A DNA stretch of 64,000 bases from Enoplolaimus lenunculus (lineage: Eukaryota > Nematoda > Enoplea > Enoplida > Thoracostomopsidae): assembly GCA_030248215.1 (NCBI GenBank), contig JASANG010001311.1:91579-155578 (forward strand), written 5' to 3'. The notes under the pieces are model-generated. The model was not told the origin of the DNA. It did not search any database and saw nothing but the letters and a program-made list of their open reading frames with translations. Made by a program: the position numbers and the translations under genes. Below are positions 24,301 through 35,030 of the stretch, in pieces (positions within the stretch are counted from its first letter, which is position 1; every line of letters begins with the position of its first letter).

Positions 24301-27300
24301 AAATAGAGTACGTTTTTATTAGAACGCCGCCATTTTGATCAAGGGTTCCAGGTTAGTTTGAACCAACAGCATGCACTTTACAGCAACCTCGGCAGTTTTA
24401 TTGAGTACTAAAACCTATAGTAGGTATTCCAGCTGTATAAAAAACTTCATTCTGAAGCACTGAGCTTTCGTCACAGAAAAAGTCGAGGTTGAAACATAGC
24501 AAAATAGGAAATGATTATTTTCCAAATTAGGAGCCGGCTCACTTAATCACGGATTTTATGCTGTGATATTTACGCTAATACATTATAATGTTGAAGTATG
24601 TGCATCGTTTACGATTGTAGAGTGGCACGGATTACGTCAGCATCGGAGTGTGCAGCCTAATCATAACGTTGGTAGAACAGCATACTGTCATACACAAGCC
24701 GTTTACTATCACAAATACGGTAACGGGTTTTACAACCGACCTCCTTGGTCATCATACTATTTTCCGACAAAATTTCAACAATTTGGATATGCAGGCTCAA
24801 GCAATCTAGCCTTCTGTATGTTCCATTTTGTCGTAAATTCGCTGACTGGAGCAAGCATGGCTTCTACATGTACTGGTTTTGCTGCTTGTCATATGTGCAG
24901 TATTTAATCTCTTATGAGTAATTTTTAGTATTATAAATAGCCATAGACGAATATATACATACATGTGTAGACTAGAATATCAAATACATGTCGTGAACAG
25001 ATTGCTCAAGGTATATCTACAAATCGAGCGATTGGTTTTGAAAATTTACGAAGTTTTAGTGTTTTCTCGTTGTATGAGTGTCCTATAAGTATACTCCACA
25101 AATTCAAATCGGATTCGGTCATATTGTGGGTTGGGTTCCACTCTGTTCTAAACCCCACGATATGTCTGTTAAGACAGTTATAACACTGAGGATCCTAAAA
25201 TGATCTGCTGAACGCAAACATGTTCAAAATTGGATTTGTGCTGAAACCTTTTTAGATTGCATTAAAATGACATTGTTTTAAATAAATTCTTCGTTGCGTT
25301 TGTAACGTTTGCATCTTATATACATCATATATTTGATGCTTTTGTGGATTACTTTCTACATAATGGTGTACAAAAAGCAATCACAGACTTTTGTAGTTCA
25401 ATTCTTTGGTGCTGGAATTTGCACGTGTAAGTTTTGTTATAAACTTATTCGCCGATCTTCGCCGCGATAACTTATTAACCATAAAATTTAATTATAAAAT
25501 TAGGTTAAGTCCTATTCACGCGTGCAAGTTTTTGCTGCGAGAACTTGCAGCTGCAAATTGAACGCAGAATTTGCATTTTTCATCAGCAAATGAGAACGCG
25601 GCTTGAATTAATTCAGTGAACTTGCATGGTTGCTCACATATGTGAACTAAATTGCTAGCTTTAATTTTTAATAAACTGCTTGCAGCTGCAAGTTTTTCGA
25701 ACGAGATTTTGGACAAAACTTGTATGTGCAAGTTGTAGCTGCAAGTTCTTCCAGCAAAAACTTGCACGCGTGAATAGGACGTAACGTGCGTTAAGTCTTG
25801 GATTATTTAGTCAGTGTATTGCAAGGATTTGTTGATTGACTGTATTAAAAAATTAAATTTATTTCTTCGGCTTTGAACGTTCATGATAGCCTAACAAAAA
25901 TGTACTGTATGATGCTGTATCCAAATATTGTAAAGACTACACTCTCATGAAATGTGTTTATTTAATCTGTTTCACATTACTTGCATTGCAACCATATCCA
26001 ATCGTATATATCTCCAAGTTCATTTCTAAGCTTAAATATCCAGTTCCGCTGTTATTTCGCAACTGGTTGCACCATGCTAAATCATACAATTGTGAACAGA
26101 GTGTAGTCTTATTTAAATTGACGAATTCAGTCAAATTTTGAGAATCTCGGCTTCAAGCAAGGTTATGTTTGAATTTTAACTTGATGCTTGACGGTGTATA
26201 AATCAAGAGAATTTAAATTGTCAACGGGTCTTATTGACTTTGCCAGAGTAGAGTGGTCATTCACATTTAGGCTCTGGTACATTTCCTCCACATTTAAGAG
26301 TTAGGTTTCGGTGTAGGTTGAAACTTAGGCAAAGGTTTAGGCTTAGGTCAAAGCCTGTTCCAAACCTATGCCTAAACCAATGCTTTAGACGAAATATAAG
26401 CAGGTGGAAAGTATACAAGAACCAAATATTTTGTTGATCAAAAAGAGTACACGTATTTTGGTGTTTTAGCCATATCAACACGTGAAATTTCTTTGTCTTT
26501 AAACCATTGAAATTACGCTTTTTCTAGGCTTTTAGAGGTATTGACGTTTTCTAAAATGGGCCGGAAAGCCCTTTCTGTTATTACAGGCTTTAGTATAATT
26601 GGCTTTGCTGATAGCTACATGTGGTTTCTCTGCATTATTACATTTAAGGTGTGCCATGTCATTTCTAATTGCTTGTTTATTTAGCTATAAATAAGTTTGA
26701 TCATTATTGCATGTTTATATTACCGTTTTAAACTAGACTTTCAACTGGATTGTGTCGAACAATTAAGGGTGGCACTATACTTATTGTGCGCGGCATTTCG
26801 GCAACCGGAATGCGTTCAAATAGTCTAAAAGTATAGCGCTACCCTAAGACTTGTTGCATATGCTGAGCGACAACGTTCTCAAATGGTCTTAGATTTGAAT
26901 ATATGTGTATGTACAGTTGGAGGTAAAAAGCAACACAATTATAATATGCGGTGACGTAATTCGTTAGTGTCGTGAAAAGTAGAAACTATAGCGTGGGTTA
27001 CAAAATATTACGTACTGCTTGTACTTGATAGACACATACATGTTATTGAGCGAAGCGAAACTCCGACCGAAGCTCGCAGTTTCGCGAAGCGTTTTATATT
27101 TTGTACTCTGGGGTCGAAAGGTGGATGGATGTCCGTCCGTCGGTCTGTTCGTCCGAAAAGAATCTCAGGAACGGTTGAACTGATTTTAATAAACTTCTTT
27201 GTTTGAAAGCAAATTCTCCTGGGGTGTTAACCTCGCATTGGGGTTTTAAAATTTTAAGCCGTTTATTAGCTACAGGCTAATAACTAAGCCTAAATGAGGC

Positions 27301-30300
27301 TTTCTACATTTTATCACTAATTATTACAGTTAGAAGCCATCTAATTTCAGCATTGAAGGGATTTTCGGTGCGCGAATCTGCATAAACTGTTTATAAACCT
27401 CCAAAACCGATAATTGAGTAGTGAGCTAATAGAAAATTTGCATATTAGCATAATTTATAAGCCTAAATTAGGACTTTTTACAATATTTCACTAATTATTC
27501 AGGTTAAAAGCAATATAATTTCTGCACTAAATGATTTTTAGCTGCGAGGAATTTGAATAAATTGTTTACAAACCTCGAAAACCGATAATGGAATAGTTAG
27601 TTAATAGCTAATTTGCATATTAGCTTATTTGACACGAGAAAATTAGGACTTTTTAAATATTTCAACAATTATTTGGGGTTAACTGAAGGTTTTTGGGCGC
27701 GAGGAATCTGAATACATTGTTTACAAACGTCTAAAACGTATAATTGAGTAGTTTGCTAATAGATAACTTGTATATAAGCATAATTGATGCCTAAATTATG
27801 CGTTTTTGCAATAATTCACTAATTATTAGTGTTGCAAGCAATTTATTGGGTGCGAGGAATCTGAATAAATAGTCTACAAACCTTCAAAACCGATTATCGA
27901 ATAGTTGGGTAATCGCTAATTACATATTTACTTAAATAATGGCTTTTTAAATTTTCTCAAATTATTAGGGTTACTTTAGAGTTTTTGAGTGCGAGGAATG
28001 CGAATACATTGTTTACAAACCTCCAAAACCAATAAATGAATACTTAGCTAATAATTAATTTGCATATTAGCTTAACTGCTTACGTGTGTTCAAGCTTCGC
28101 TCAATACATGTAGTCCCACTACGACTGTTGTGGAAGAGAAACGCTGTTTTGTTACTGAAGCATTAAAATACTGTTAAGGCGGCGTCATTTGTTCTGCGGC
28201 GTTAGGCGTCAGACGGCGCCGAATGTCACAAATTTAAGCGGTGGTCTACAGCAATTCACGGCATTGTCATACTTTGCCGAACGACACTGAATGCCACCAG
28301 ACAGCATTGCAGAAGTCAAAAAGTATAGCAACAATTTTCAAATATACAAAATTCCATTACCGAAATTATTAATTAAGCTTGCCGTAAAAGTCCTGCAATT
28401 TTTGAACGTCAGATGCTTTACCTTGCAGGGAACTCTATATTTATTGTCATGTAATTTTTTATGGACGCATATCTAAATTTTTTTCGTTTTTGTCACCGTC
28501 CTCGGTCGGCGACTCTTTTCCCGCTTGCGGCAATCTTCAAAAAAATATGTACTGTAGGTCCGTAAAACGATATATAGAACTACAACAACCGGTGTTTTTA
28601 GCCAGAATGTTTTGTAAGTAGACAGACTAATGCGTAAGAACTACGGCTGAACAAAATTTTATTCGAAGGGGCAAAAGAATTTTGGTAAGGATTTTAAATC
28701 AACAATAGTACATTCTGTAGAGGAGACTATGTGTTTTGAAAGTTTCAAATTTAGCCAAAAATGTGTCGTGTCCTTTCCTTTACATATATTTAAACACAAA
28801 CTTGAGTTCTTGTCGAACGTTAAAATTACTCTAGGTAATTTAAAATGTCAGGTCAACAACAAAAGCGTAGTTTTCAAGGAGAGACTTACCTGTTTAGTTT
28901 CTTGAAAATTTGTTATTTGAGCTGTCACAGTTCAATTGTGTGGCCAATGAGTAGCTCTGCTGGAGTAACTCAGCCCACCGGCACCTTGCTTCCGACTGAG
29001 TCGAGAGTACAAATGCCGTTAGTTGTTATCACAAATTTCATAATTTTTGTCCAAGCAAATATAAAATTTCTCAATGCTAAGTTTAGTACTAGAAATATTG
29101 GTTCAGCGTAACTTTATGCAACCTACAGATAAGCATCGTTATTATGACTACTTGCTGGTGACTGTATTCGTTGTTTATCCAAATTAACTAAAAAAATTCA
29201 GTGTTGCAAAAGTCAAGGCTATGTTTATCTTGCTCTGATCATCCATTTGGTTTCCGTCAAATTATTTTTTAAATTTAAACTTGACATTCAGCGATGTTTG
29301 ATTAAAAAAATTGAACAAAAATTTACTTTCATGTTTCAGTCATGAAAACTTTATACTATAAGTTGGTGTTACTTTCCCAGTAAAAGTGCTTGAAACGTAT
29401 TGTTACGAATATACCGCGCTTTTGGAATTTTTTCGTTTCTATTGCCGATATTTTAATCACTATCCGACTTTTTATTTGCTGTTTTATTTTCAGTTAACAG
29501 TATGCTTGCTGCTACATCGTCAAACAACGCTTCCGTTACAATTGGTGCAAAATCTAATCCCAGTTCCAATATGCGTTCTAGTATGGTTCCTGTTATAGCT
29601 GAAGAACAACATATTGTATCTGCTAATACATCCGACAACGGTTTGCCAAGCCCTTTGGTAAGTAATCACTCGAGTTCACCAGATGTTTTAATGGACTTTT
29701 AATTAGTTTAAAGTTAAGAGGATATTTTCAACAACCATATTGTGATTGCAAAATTAGCGTTCAAAATACAGAGTTTAAGTCAACACTTATCTTAGAAAAC
29801 GAGCTCAGTATGGGCGTAGCGATGATGTTGGAAAGTGTAGGGACATGCACGTTCAATAAAAATTTCTTTGAGAGTCTCATGTGGTAATAACTGAAGAAGT
29901 TTGTAAAGCCCCCGGACAAAAATGCCTTAGAGAATATTAACCCCTAACCGCCGTGACTGCGCCGTTAGAACTGAGGATAACCTTGTCTTTATCATATTTT
30001 CGGACGATAAGTAATTATAATAATTTAAAGATCGCCGGTGGAGAAGAAGAAACAGGCCTGGCAAACGGCAGCGGGTACTGCAGAAACGACGACGTCTATG
30101 GTCACACAATAACTGTAAGCGATTTGCCCACACCACAAATCACATCGACACCCGTATCGTCTCAGAATGTTTCAGCGGGTTCACAACATGCAATTGTTGC
30201 CAATGAAATGAACATAAACGCAACTCCACAACGCTCTACAATGACACATTCCGCAACTGACGGTTCTCTAGCAACAAGATCTGGCTCGAACAAACGATTT

Positions 30301-33141
30301 AACGAGCGGGAAACGGTTGGTACAACGTGCCCGGTTAGCAACGAACGAATGGTGGTTTCAACGAAAGAACCAACGAATACTAATGTAGTTGACTTGGATC
30401 GGTGCAGCGCTGATGATTCGATAAGAGGTGTGACACGGCTTGACGATGAGAACGTTCAGCAGAAAAGCGGCGGCCTGGATAGTGTAGTTTCGTCTGGGTA
30501 AGTTGAGCGCGGAAACGTTGGAATTAGCTGGGGTATAGCCGGGGAGTATCAAATTCACACCCGTTTCTGATTGTTATCCAGGGATCAGGAAAGTAGCTAG
30601 GATTTTAGAATTGTTGGCTACGATATCATATAAAAATTTCGTGGTGGGGGGGCAGGGATTGGAGTCGCGGTCTCAGTCTCGGTATTGGCAAGACTCGGTA
30701 TTTGGCAGGTTTAGGTCTCGGGTTTTGAGTCTCGGTGGTTTAGAACCGAGACCGAGTCGATAATTTAGCAAATGTATCGCAGTGTTGTTGAAGTGATACC
30801 TGATGAATAAAATTTTTATGTGAATCGATGAATTTTGATATTTACGCATTAATTGTGAGCAGATATTCTGAAAAACACAAAGAACTATCAAAAACACAAA
30901 AAACTACGAAAAACAAATTAGAGTTAATTTATTTTGAAAACATGGCCGGTCTCTATTGTCAGGTCTCAGTCTCAATCTCGGTTTTTAACCGAACCCGCCC
31001 ATCCCTGGGGGGCATTGTGTTACTAACTAAAAGGATCTTAAAACCCGTATCAATCGTAAAGGGGGTTGACCACTAAACCCCATGTCTTGGCTAAGCCGTT
31101 AGGGAAAGTCTATTGGCGCTTCTGCGATCACTAAAGAGGTGTTTAAGTTGTTAATAATACGTTAACATTTTTTGTGTACGTATTTTTATTTATTATGTAT
31201 TATTGGAACTTGGCTTCGTAAAAATAAAGTGTTGTAGTGACTATTTGTGCAAGTCGCTATTTACATATTAATAATATAGTAAAGCGGGGGTATGCATCCT
31301 TATGCCGCATTCAGTTATATTTTGGTCTATTTGGTGAGTTTTATTTACCGTGCGTAATATGCATAGTCCAGAATGTAAAAAAGAACCGAGTTTAATCCCT
31401 GTACCTTGCAGTTCATGTATTTTTTCATAATCAAAAGAACACCTTTTAGTTATGGTTCTGGTTCTGTGCACGTTCCTGGTGGAGACGATCAAACGACAGT
31501 TGTAAGCGAAGATAACAATACCAAAGGCGTAACCGAAGATCTAAACGGCAATTTGCACGAAAATGTTGGCAATGAAAATCAATCAGATTCGTTAGGGCAG
31601 CGTCAAGGTATACACTGTGTAGCTGGTACCTCGAATGCTGCCAATAATTCAGTGGATGTAGAACGTCGCGAACTGTCGGCACAAAACGAACCTAATGATG
31701 CTAATAATAATTATGTCGACAATAACAATAACGCAAATGCAACGTGTGAGATGCCAAATGTGAATAATAGCAATCGTGAAACTAACGAAACTGTACAAAA
31801 TGCAGTGGCTGCAGCTCATACGAGCATTGATGATGACAGCGGAGCTATACTAACGGAATCTGCAGTCGTGGGTCAAGATAAATCACAGAAGCCGGTCAAA
31901 ACTGAAAACACAACGCTCAATCGTTCTACGTTCTCAGAATACGATGCCAAATTACAACCGATCGCTCAAAATATTGATATTCAGGCGGAATCGGGAGCTG
32001 TCAATGCGGTCTTGACAAGCGGTAAGCACCGTTTATTGTATCTAATGTTGCGTAATTTTTACTTTTGTTTGGTTTTATGTTTTCAGTGTGGCGATAGGAA
32101 AATGTGAGCAAAATATGTGACTAGTACGCAATTTGGTTAATACTTACATTAAAAGCGTCTATTTATTTAATAATTACACTAAAAACGTAGGTGAACATGT
32201 TACCTTAATCCTGGCATGTTTCAAAAGTATAATTAATATCTCACATTTTTTTTCCGAGATTCGCAAATAATATAAGTTAATAATATCAACCTCTGGTATT
32301 TGTAGCACACATTTGTTAAACTGTTTTAATGTGTGTATTCGTCTTAAGTTTAGGCTCGCAAACAAATAGCACCGAAAGTGCTGAAACCAATGATTCCTAT
32401 TCCGAAGCACATGCAAAACCAAAACCGTCTGCTTCACCCAAACCAGTGGCCGTGCCTGGCTGGCTTCGCGTCGGCCTGAGAGCCGAAATTGCAGGAATGC
32501 CTGGTAAAGTTGGTACGGTTCTGTTTGCTGGTCCTACGCATTTCGGTGCGGGCATTTGGGTGGGAATAGCGTTGGATGTACCGGAAGGTAAGTGGCTTAC
32601 CCGAAAAGAAAATTTTTTAACATGTTATTACAAAAACACATTCGGCTCGGCAATAGCGATAAGGATCGGATCACACCGGGCTCGAAATTTTTCAACTGTT
32701 CGGTCTAATCCATGCTGCAGTCCTGTGTCCAGGATAAGAATACTTTGAACCAGTCAAGTCTGGCCCAACCCATAGTATCAAACGAAGGCTTATAAAGCGA
32801 TTAATGAAGTGTTTGTTGATAACGAAGTCCATTTATATTGGCAACACGCCAAAATTCAGGCACACAATAATGCATAGATTAAACTTACCGAGCTGGATCT
32901 TTAGTGATTCAGCGTTATTTCATAGCAATTATTTATCTTGATGTAATACCGGATATTATGTATACTACTCGAGTATTGTATTGACTGTTATTTTAATGTT
33001 TTAGGTCGTAACGACGGTGTTGGAAAAGGTGTCCGGTATTTCACATGCTCACCAAATCATGGTTTGTTTGTTCGTCCAGACAAAATCATTCCCCTACCAG
33101 ACCAAATGAATCAAGAGAACAGTACGTCCAATAACGAGTAA
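343..33141 (+). CDS. klp-4/KIF13: KIF13/kinesin-73-type kinesin-3 motor protein, complete, 40 exons
   Basis: This is a plus-end-directed microtubule motor of the kinesin-3 family, cytoplasmic; KIF13 relatives carry vesicles and receptors along microtubules. Forty exons join in one frame to about 2009 aa (human KIF13B is about 1826). Order of parts: motor (residues 1-350), short coiled neck, FHA (about 450-545), KIF13 central conserved region (about 700-1420), Ser/Asn-rich linker (1490-1920), CAP-Gly (about 1922-1995). The start [15 protein letters not shown] aligns with the N terminus of KIF13 motors, and the TAA at 33139-33141 follows directly after the CAP-Gly. A C-terminal CAP-Gly separates KIF13/kinesin-73 from KIF1/UNC-104 (PH domain). 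The C. elegans KIF13 member is klp-4. Exon coordinates are in the four block entries below. Intron sizes run from 53 bp to 6 kb. Uncertain points: the donor of exon 19 and the acceptor of exon 16. Confidence 0.93.
740..935. repeat. TTCCGG-rich repeat fragment in kinesin intron 1
   Basis: Intron 1 (395-1012) holds repeated ATTCCGATTCC-type words and the end motif TGTGCAACCGG, the same family as the window-start fragment and as pieces at about 2990-3075 and 11243-11350. Degraded; no coding capacity. The rest of the intron shows nothing recognisable. Confidence 0.4.
1579..2098. repeat. Foldback-like element with many ACTTAAGT palindromes, kinesin intron 3
   Basis: Most of intron 3 (1435-2274) is filled by a segment whose ends are inverted copies: TGGTTGAGTTTCTGAAACC at the left, and TTTCTAGAACCCAGCCA at the right. 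Inside, the palindrome ACTTAAGT and its variants occur more than ten times, and a second copy of the end motif (TTTCAGAAACCCAGCC) lies at about 1984-1999. It looks like a non-autonomous foldback or MITE-type element. No ORF. Confidence 0.55.
2309..2961 (+). repeat. Perfect 217-bp tandem triplication across the P-loop exon
   Basis: Three head-to-tail copies begin at 2309, 2526 and 2743; by eye they are identical base for base. Each unit carries the last 59 bp of kinesin exon 4, the GC splice donor and 158 bp of intron. Only the first copy joins the true 5' half of the exon. Copies two and three are preceded by TTAATGCAG, which could serve as an acceptor, so exon-like pieces exist at 2526-2584 and 2743-2801. 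Inclusion of a 59-bp piece would break the frame. Confidence 0.95.
5883..8979 (+). other. klp-4/KIF13: Kinesin exons 12-17: neck/stalk and FHA domain
   Basis: Exons: 5883-5987, 6255-6389, 6818-6954, 7933-8042, 8096-8299, 8733-8979. The FHA domain is recognised from [19 protein letters not shown], then [24 protein letters not shown] domains bind phosphothreonine or act as a dimer and autoinhibition interface in kinesin-3. Exons 16-17 code for an acidic, coiled segment ([27 protein letters not shown]) ending in FVQWAEER, conserved in KIF13. The acceptor of exon 16 (TATAGAG) is placed at 8094-8095, because the AG two bases earlier would put TAA in frame. Confidence 0.88.
11806..11948. repeat. 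GC-rich mini element (TIR type GGGTGGCGCTATACTT), kinesin intron 22
   Basis: A GC-rich island in AT-rich intron DNA. It starts GCTATACTTGTCGTGCGGCG and ends TCAAAAGTATAGCACCACC, so its ends are inverted copies. Related copies lie at 21851, 26765, 28173, 34900 and 56993. No coding potential. Confidence 0.55.
13531..13550. repeat. 20-bp perfect palindrome in a GGCCCCT-rich patch
   Basis: TTAGGGGCCATGGCCCCTAA is its own reverse complement. Three more GGCCCC words lie within the next 60 bases. It sits between a TA/CA microsatellite (about 13465-13500) and the 3' end of the antisense LINE, so it may belong to the element's tail or to a separate short repeat. Confidence 0.6.
13680..16540 (-). mobile_element. 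Decayed RTE-like non-LTR retrotransposon (LINE), antisense in kinesin intron 25
   Basis: Read on the minus strand. The 5' side (about 16540-15700) codes an apurinic-like endonuclease: it opens [10 protein letters not shown], then [23 protein letters not shown], and ends in [11 protein letters not shown] and TDHALVV. Next comes reverse transcriptase (15052-14176) with [31 protein letters not shown] and the catalytic YADD, then the conserved tail [13 protein letters not shown] and PRGR (13975-13769). The single long ORF expected is split over several frames and stops, at least four frame changes, so it is dead. The 5' end is cut right where the endonuclease starts, beside a TA-rich microsatellite. 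RTE clade is inferred from endonuclease and RT sequence style. Confidence 0.85.
17260..18952. mobile_element. Non-autonomous element with internal tandem repeats, copy A (kinesin intron 26)
   Basis: The left part repeats a head segment twice (17260 and 17638): TTGAGCGAAG, then a GTCCGTCC-rich stretch and AAAAGAATCTCAGGAA. After it come about six degenerate repeats of 150-195 bp, each holding TTTTTGGGTGCGAGGAATCT, CAAACCTCCAAAACCGATAA and AGTTAGCTAATAG. The right end reads GCTTAGCTCAATGCATGTAG, then TCCCACTACGACTG. Copy B at 27037-28127 has the same head, repeats and end. No ORF. It occupies most of intron 26 (16966-19053). Confidence 0.75.
20850..21303. repeat. TTCCGG/CTCCGG family repeat, near full length, kinesin intron 31
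   Basis: The ends are GCAGGGTTCAC and, inverted, GTGCACCCTGC. The body has CTCCGG/TTCCGG clusters at both sides and an AT-rich centre with two copies of AACAAATTAAGCATCATTTT. Reverse-oriented kin lie at 37175-37518; a same-oriented copy lies at 60735-61105. A TIR-type non-autonomous element is the best guess. Confidence 0.55.
21851..21965. repeat. GC-rich mini element, kinesin intron 31
   Basis: Begins AAGGGTGGTGCTCTG and ends AAAAGTATAGCGTG, inverted relatives of each other. The interior contains CGCCGCACG and GCCGGACGACACCG. Same family as the elements at 11806 and 26765. Confidence 0.5.
25509..25780. mobile_element. 272-bp MITE with about 50-bp inverted repeats, kinesin intron 35
   Basis: The outer ends GTCCTATTCACGCGTGCAAG and CTTGCACGCGTGAATAGGAC are perfect inverted repeats. 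The inversion continues inward with small mismatches through TTTTTGCTG and GAACTTGCAGCTGCAA. No ORF is credible, and no clear target duplication is seen. A degraded relative with CTTGCGCGGGTGAAT may lie at about 9240-9280. Confidence 0.8.
26251..26422. repeat. Hairpin element with TTAGGC-like core, kinesin intron 35
   Basis: Left arm words TTAGGCTCTGG, AACTTAGGCAAAGG and TTTAGGCTTAGG are mirrored by AACCTATGCCTAAACC on the right; the end reads GGAAAGTATACAAGA. Same build as the elements at 35776, 45540 and 61598, which end in GTGTACAAGAG or GTGTACATGAG. Confidence 0.5.
26765..26846. mobile_element. 82-bp GC-rich MITE, best-preserved copy
   Basis: The ends AAGGGTGGCACTATACTT and AAGTATAGCGCTACCCTA are inverted repeats with two mismatches, leaving only about 45 bp of interior (GTGCGCGGCATTTCGG and so on). 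This copy defines the family seen at 11806, 21851, 28173, 34900 and 56993. Confidence 0.75.
27037..28127. mobile_element. Non-autonomous element with internal tandem repeats, copy B (kinesin intron 35)
   Basis: The left end ACATGTTATTGAGCGAAGC and the right end GCTTCGCTCAATACATGT form an inverted pair with one extra base, so this copy shows that the family has TIR-like ends. Inside: the GTCCGTCC head, CTCAGGAACGGTTGAACTG, then five degenerate repeats (about 135-175 bp) with GGGTGCGAGGAATCT and GTTTACAAACCTC. No ORF. Confidence 0.75.
28173..28332. repeat. GC-rich mini element, diverged copy, kinesin intron 35
   Basis: Contains GGCGGCGTCATTTGTTCTGC and GACGGCGCCGAATGTCA, and ends AAAAAGTATAGCAAC. 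The composition and right end match the 26765 family; the left end is diverged. Confidence 0.4.
29494..33141 (+). other. klp-4/KIF13: Kinesin exons 36-40: Asn/Ser-rich linker and CAP-Gly
   Basis: Exons: 29494-29657, 30031-30497, 31450-32021, 32354-32587, 33005-33141. Exons 36-38 (about 400 residues) have no recognised fold and are rich in Asn, Ser, Thr and Glu, with runs such as [15 protein letters not shown]; this looks like a disordered linker and its assignment rests on open frames plus matching phases. Exons 39-40 give a CAP-Gly domain: [32 protein letters not shown], then GRNDG in place of the usual GKNDG, and [20 protein letters not shown]-Gly domains bind the acidic C-terminal tails of tubulin and EB-type proteins. 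Confidence 0.82.
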
Positions 33142-33655
33142 CGGTTGCAGAGTTTGTAGTTTTTTATCGAACCTGTTGAACTTTAACCATATTTGAGACG
33201 AAACACGTAAGTTGATGATTTCCTGTTTTTATGACAGCGCGGATGGGTTGTTCACTTTGCAGAGGTACTGCTATGGAGCACTAATTTTTTGTCAGCTGAC
33301 CAAGTGTAATATAACGTGACTGGATATTGATATGGCAACGCGGTGTGATATGGTGAGCATTGCGCATTCCGAATGAACGTTGTGTCGGTTTCGTTGTTTC
33401 TGGTGAAATCTTAGTAAATGGTTCCTGAGAAAGCCTAAAAGTTTTTACGGCGAAGATTGACCTATGCGATCTATCATGATAACGATTTATAGACTGAATC
33501 AAATGCGGACTTAAAACAAAATCTGGGAAAAATCACTCCAGATTTGGCAACCATGTCTGTTAGTAACATTATTTATTGATGCTATTCGTAATAATAATAG
33601 CGTGGCGTGTTCGAGATTTGGAAACGGAATCACGATTTTCGAAACGGAAAGTTTC

Positions 33656-33661
33656 AATAAA
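33656..33661 (+). terminator. Candidate polyadenylation signal of the kinesin gene
   Basis: AATAAA lies about 515 bases after the stop codon. It is the first clear hexamer seen in the 3' flank; the assignment is an inference from position only. Confidence 0.3.
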
Positions 33662-34899
33662 AATTTTGAACGGGAAAATTTCATATGTTCTTCCTTAAAT
33701 ACTGGAAAAGTTTCTGTAAATCACTGAACAAAAATATCAAGATAGTGTTATGGCTATTAACCCCCTAACTGTGGATACGCCTTTTGCATGGCACGACAGG
33801 TGTATTGTATTTTGTACATGGTTTTTATCGGTGTGATAAACTATCCGCCACAAAAAGTCCACTCCGCTTAGACTTAGCGTTAAACTTAAGCTTATGTTTT
33901 CTAAGCTCAGGCGTAGGAATATAACAAGCAGTAGGGGGTAAGCGACTTTACTTTCTATAAATTAACGCTTGTATGAGAGGGAAACTAAAAAAGTAGTAAT
34001 AGGCTTATTTTGGGCTTTACGATTACGCTGCATATAATTGCTTATTCTGGTTGATTTTACATTGAGCGGATTTATCGTTTTTTAAAAATGTGTACATGTT
34101 GTAGTTAAAATTGTCAAATAATCGTAAAGTAGGTTTAGTCACAAAATCATGTAGTGTGTGTCTGTATTAATGCAAACAATAGTTGTATTAATGTAGCGCA
34201 GCGTATTTATCTCGAGTACTCTGGTTATTATTAAATCTAGATTCATCAAGAAGGGTGTTCAATTAACAAACTAGTAAAACCGAACGAGTAGTCGTACATG
34301 TTTATGATAGCGATCAGGCTTTGAAAAAAGAGGGTGGCTTTTTGGCCAATGAACCGCCAGGATTCGCCACTGCTGGCTTACGTTATTTCACATTGTTTTG
34401 TTTTGTGATTCTGTTCACGGTTCAACCAAAGTATTTGAAATTACCGAAACAACATTACGTTTTCTTTAGTCGAACACAGATTTTGGGTTGAAAACATAGA
34501 GTTGAGGTGATTTTGAGTGCCCTGCCTTAAATACATTGATACTTTGTTTACGAGTGTATAGTAATGTAATTTTCTTCACGTCAATCATTGTGTCTGTGAT
34601 TTGCTACTTGTGGTAACGTCTGTTCTTGTGCTATATTCATTGGTGAAGTTTAACTTAATTTTTTTGTGGTCGAAGAACTTAATATTTTGTGTGGTTTATT
34701 GTGCGCTGACATTATTTACCAGCCAGGTTGAGATCGAAATGTGCGAAGCACACAAATACCAAAAAAACGAAAAATCCCCCAAACAATTGTGTACAAACGT
34801 TAAAACAGATGTAGAACAGTGAAAAAGATCTCGAATACTGAGTTACTCATTTATTTTGTTTGTGTACACGTTCAAAAATTTCAACACCACAGCTCAGTA

Positions 34900-35030
34900 A
34901 AAGGTTGCCGCCATACTTGTCCCACTGTACCGTAAGTCGCCGTACGCGAGTATTCCGAGAACGATGCTGCACGCGCGGCACACGACGCGGAAAACAATAA
35001 AAATATTTAAAAGAGCAGCGACATCCTAAA
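34900..35030. repeat. GC-rich mini element, spacer
   Basis: GTTGCCGCCATACTTGTCCC at the left resembles the family end GGTGGCGCTATACTT. The interior is CG-rich (CGCCGTACGCGAG, GCTGCACGCGCGGCACAC). The right end is not clear. Confidence 0.35.

Larger units (their letters stand above)
23490..29493. other. Large kinesin intron 35
   Basis: Apart from the repeats listed separately (25509, 26251, 26765, 27037, 28173) I see no exon-like segment with KIF13 similarity. A plus-strand open frame at 24563-24907 has no recognisable content or splice context. An extra small coding exon here cannot be excluded, because the adjoining linker is poorly conserved, but exons 35 and 36 join in phase without one. 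Confidence 0.5.

Noticed and set aside
24563-24907. Plus-strand 114-codon open frame in kinesin intron 35
   Set aside because: No recognisable motif, no good acceptor in phase with exon 35, and the flanking exons already join in frame.
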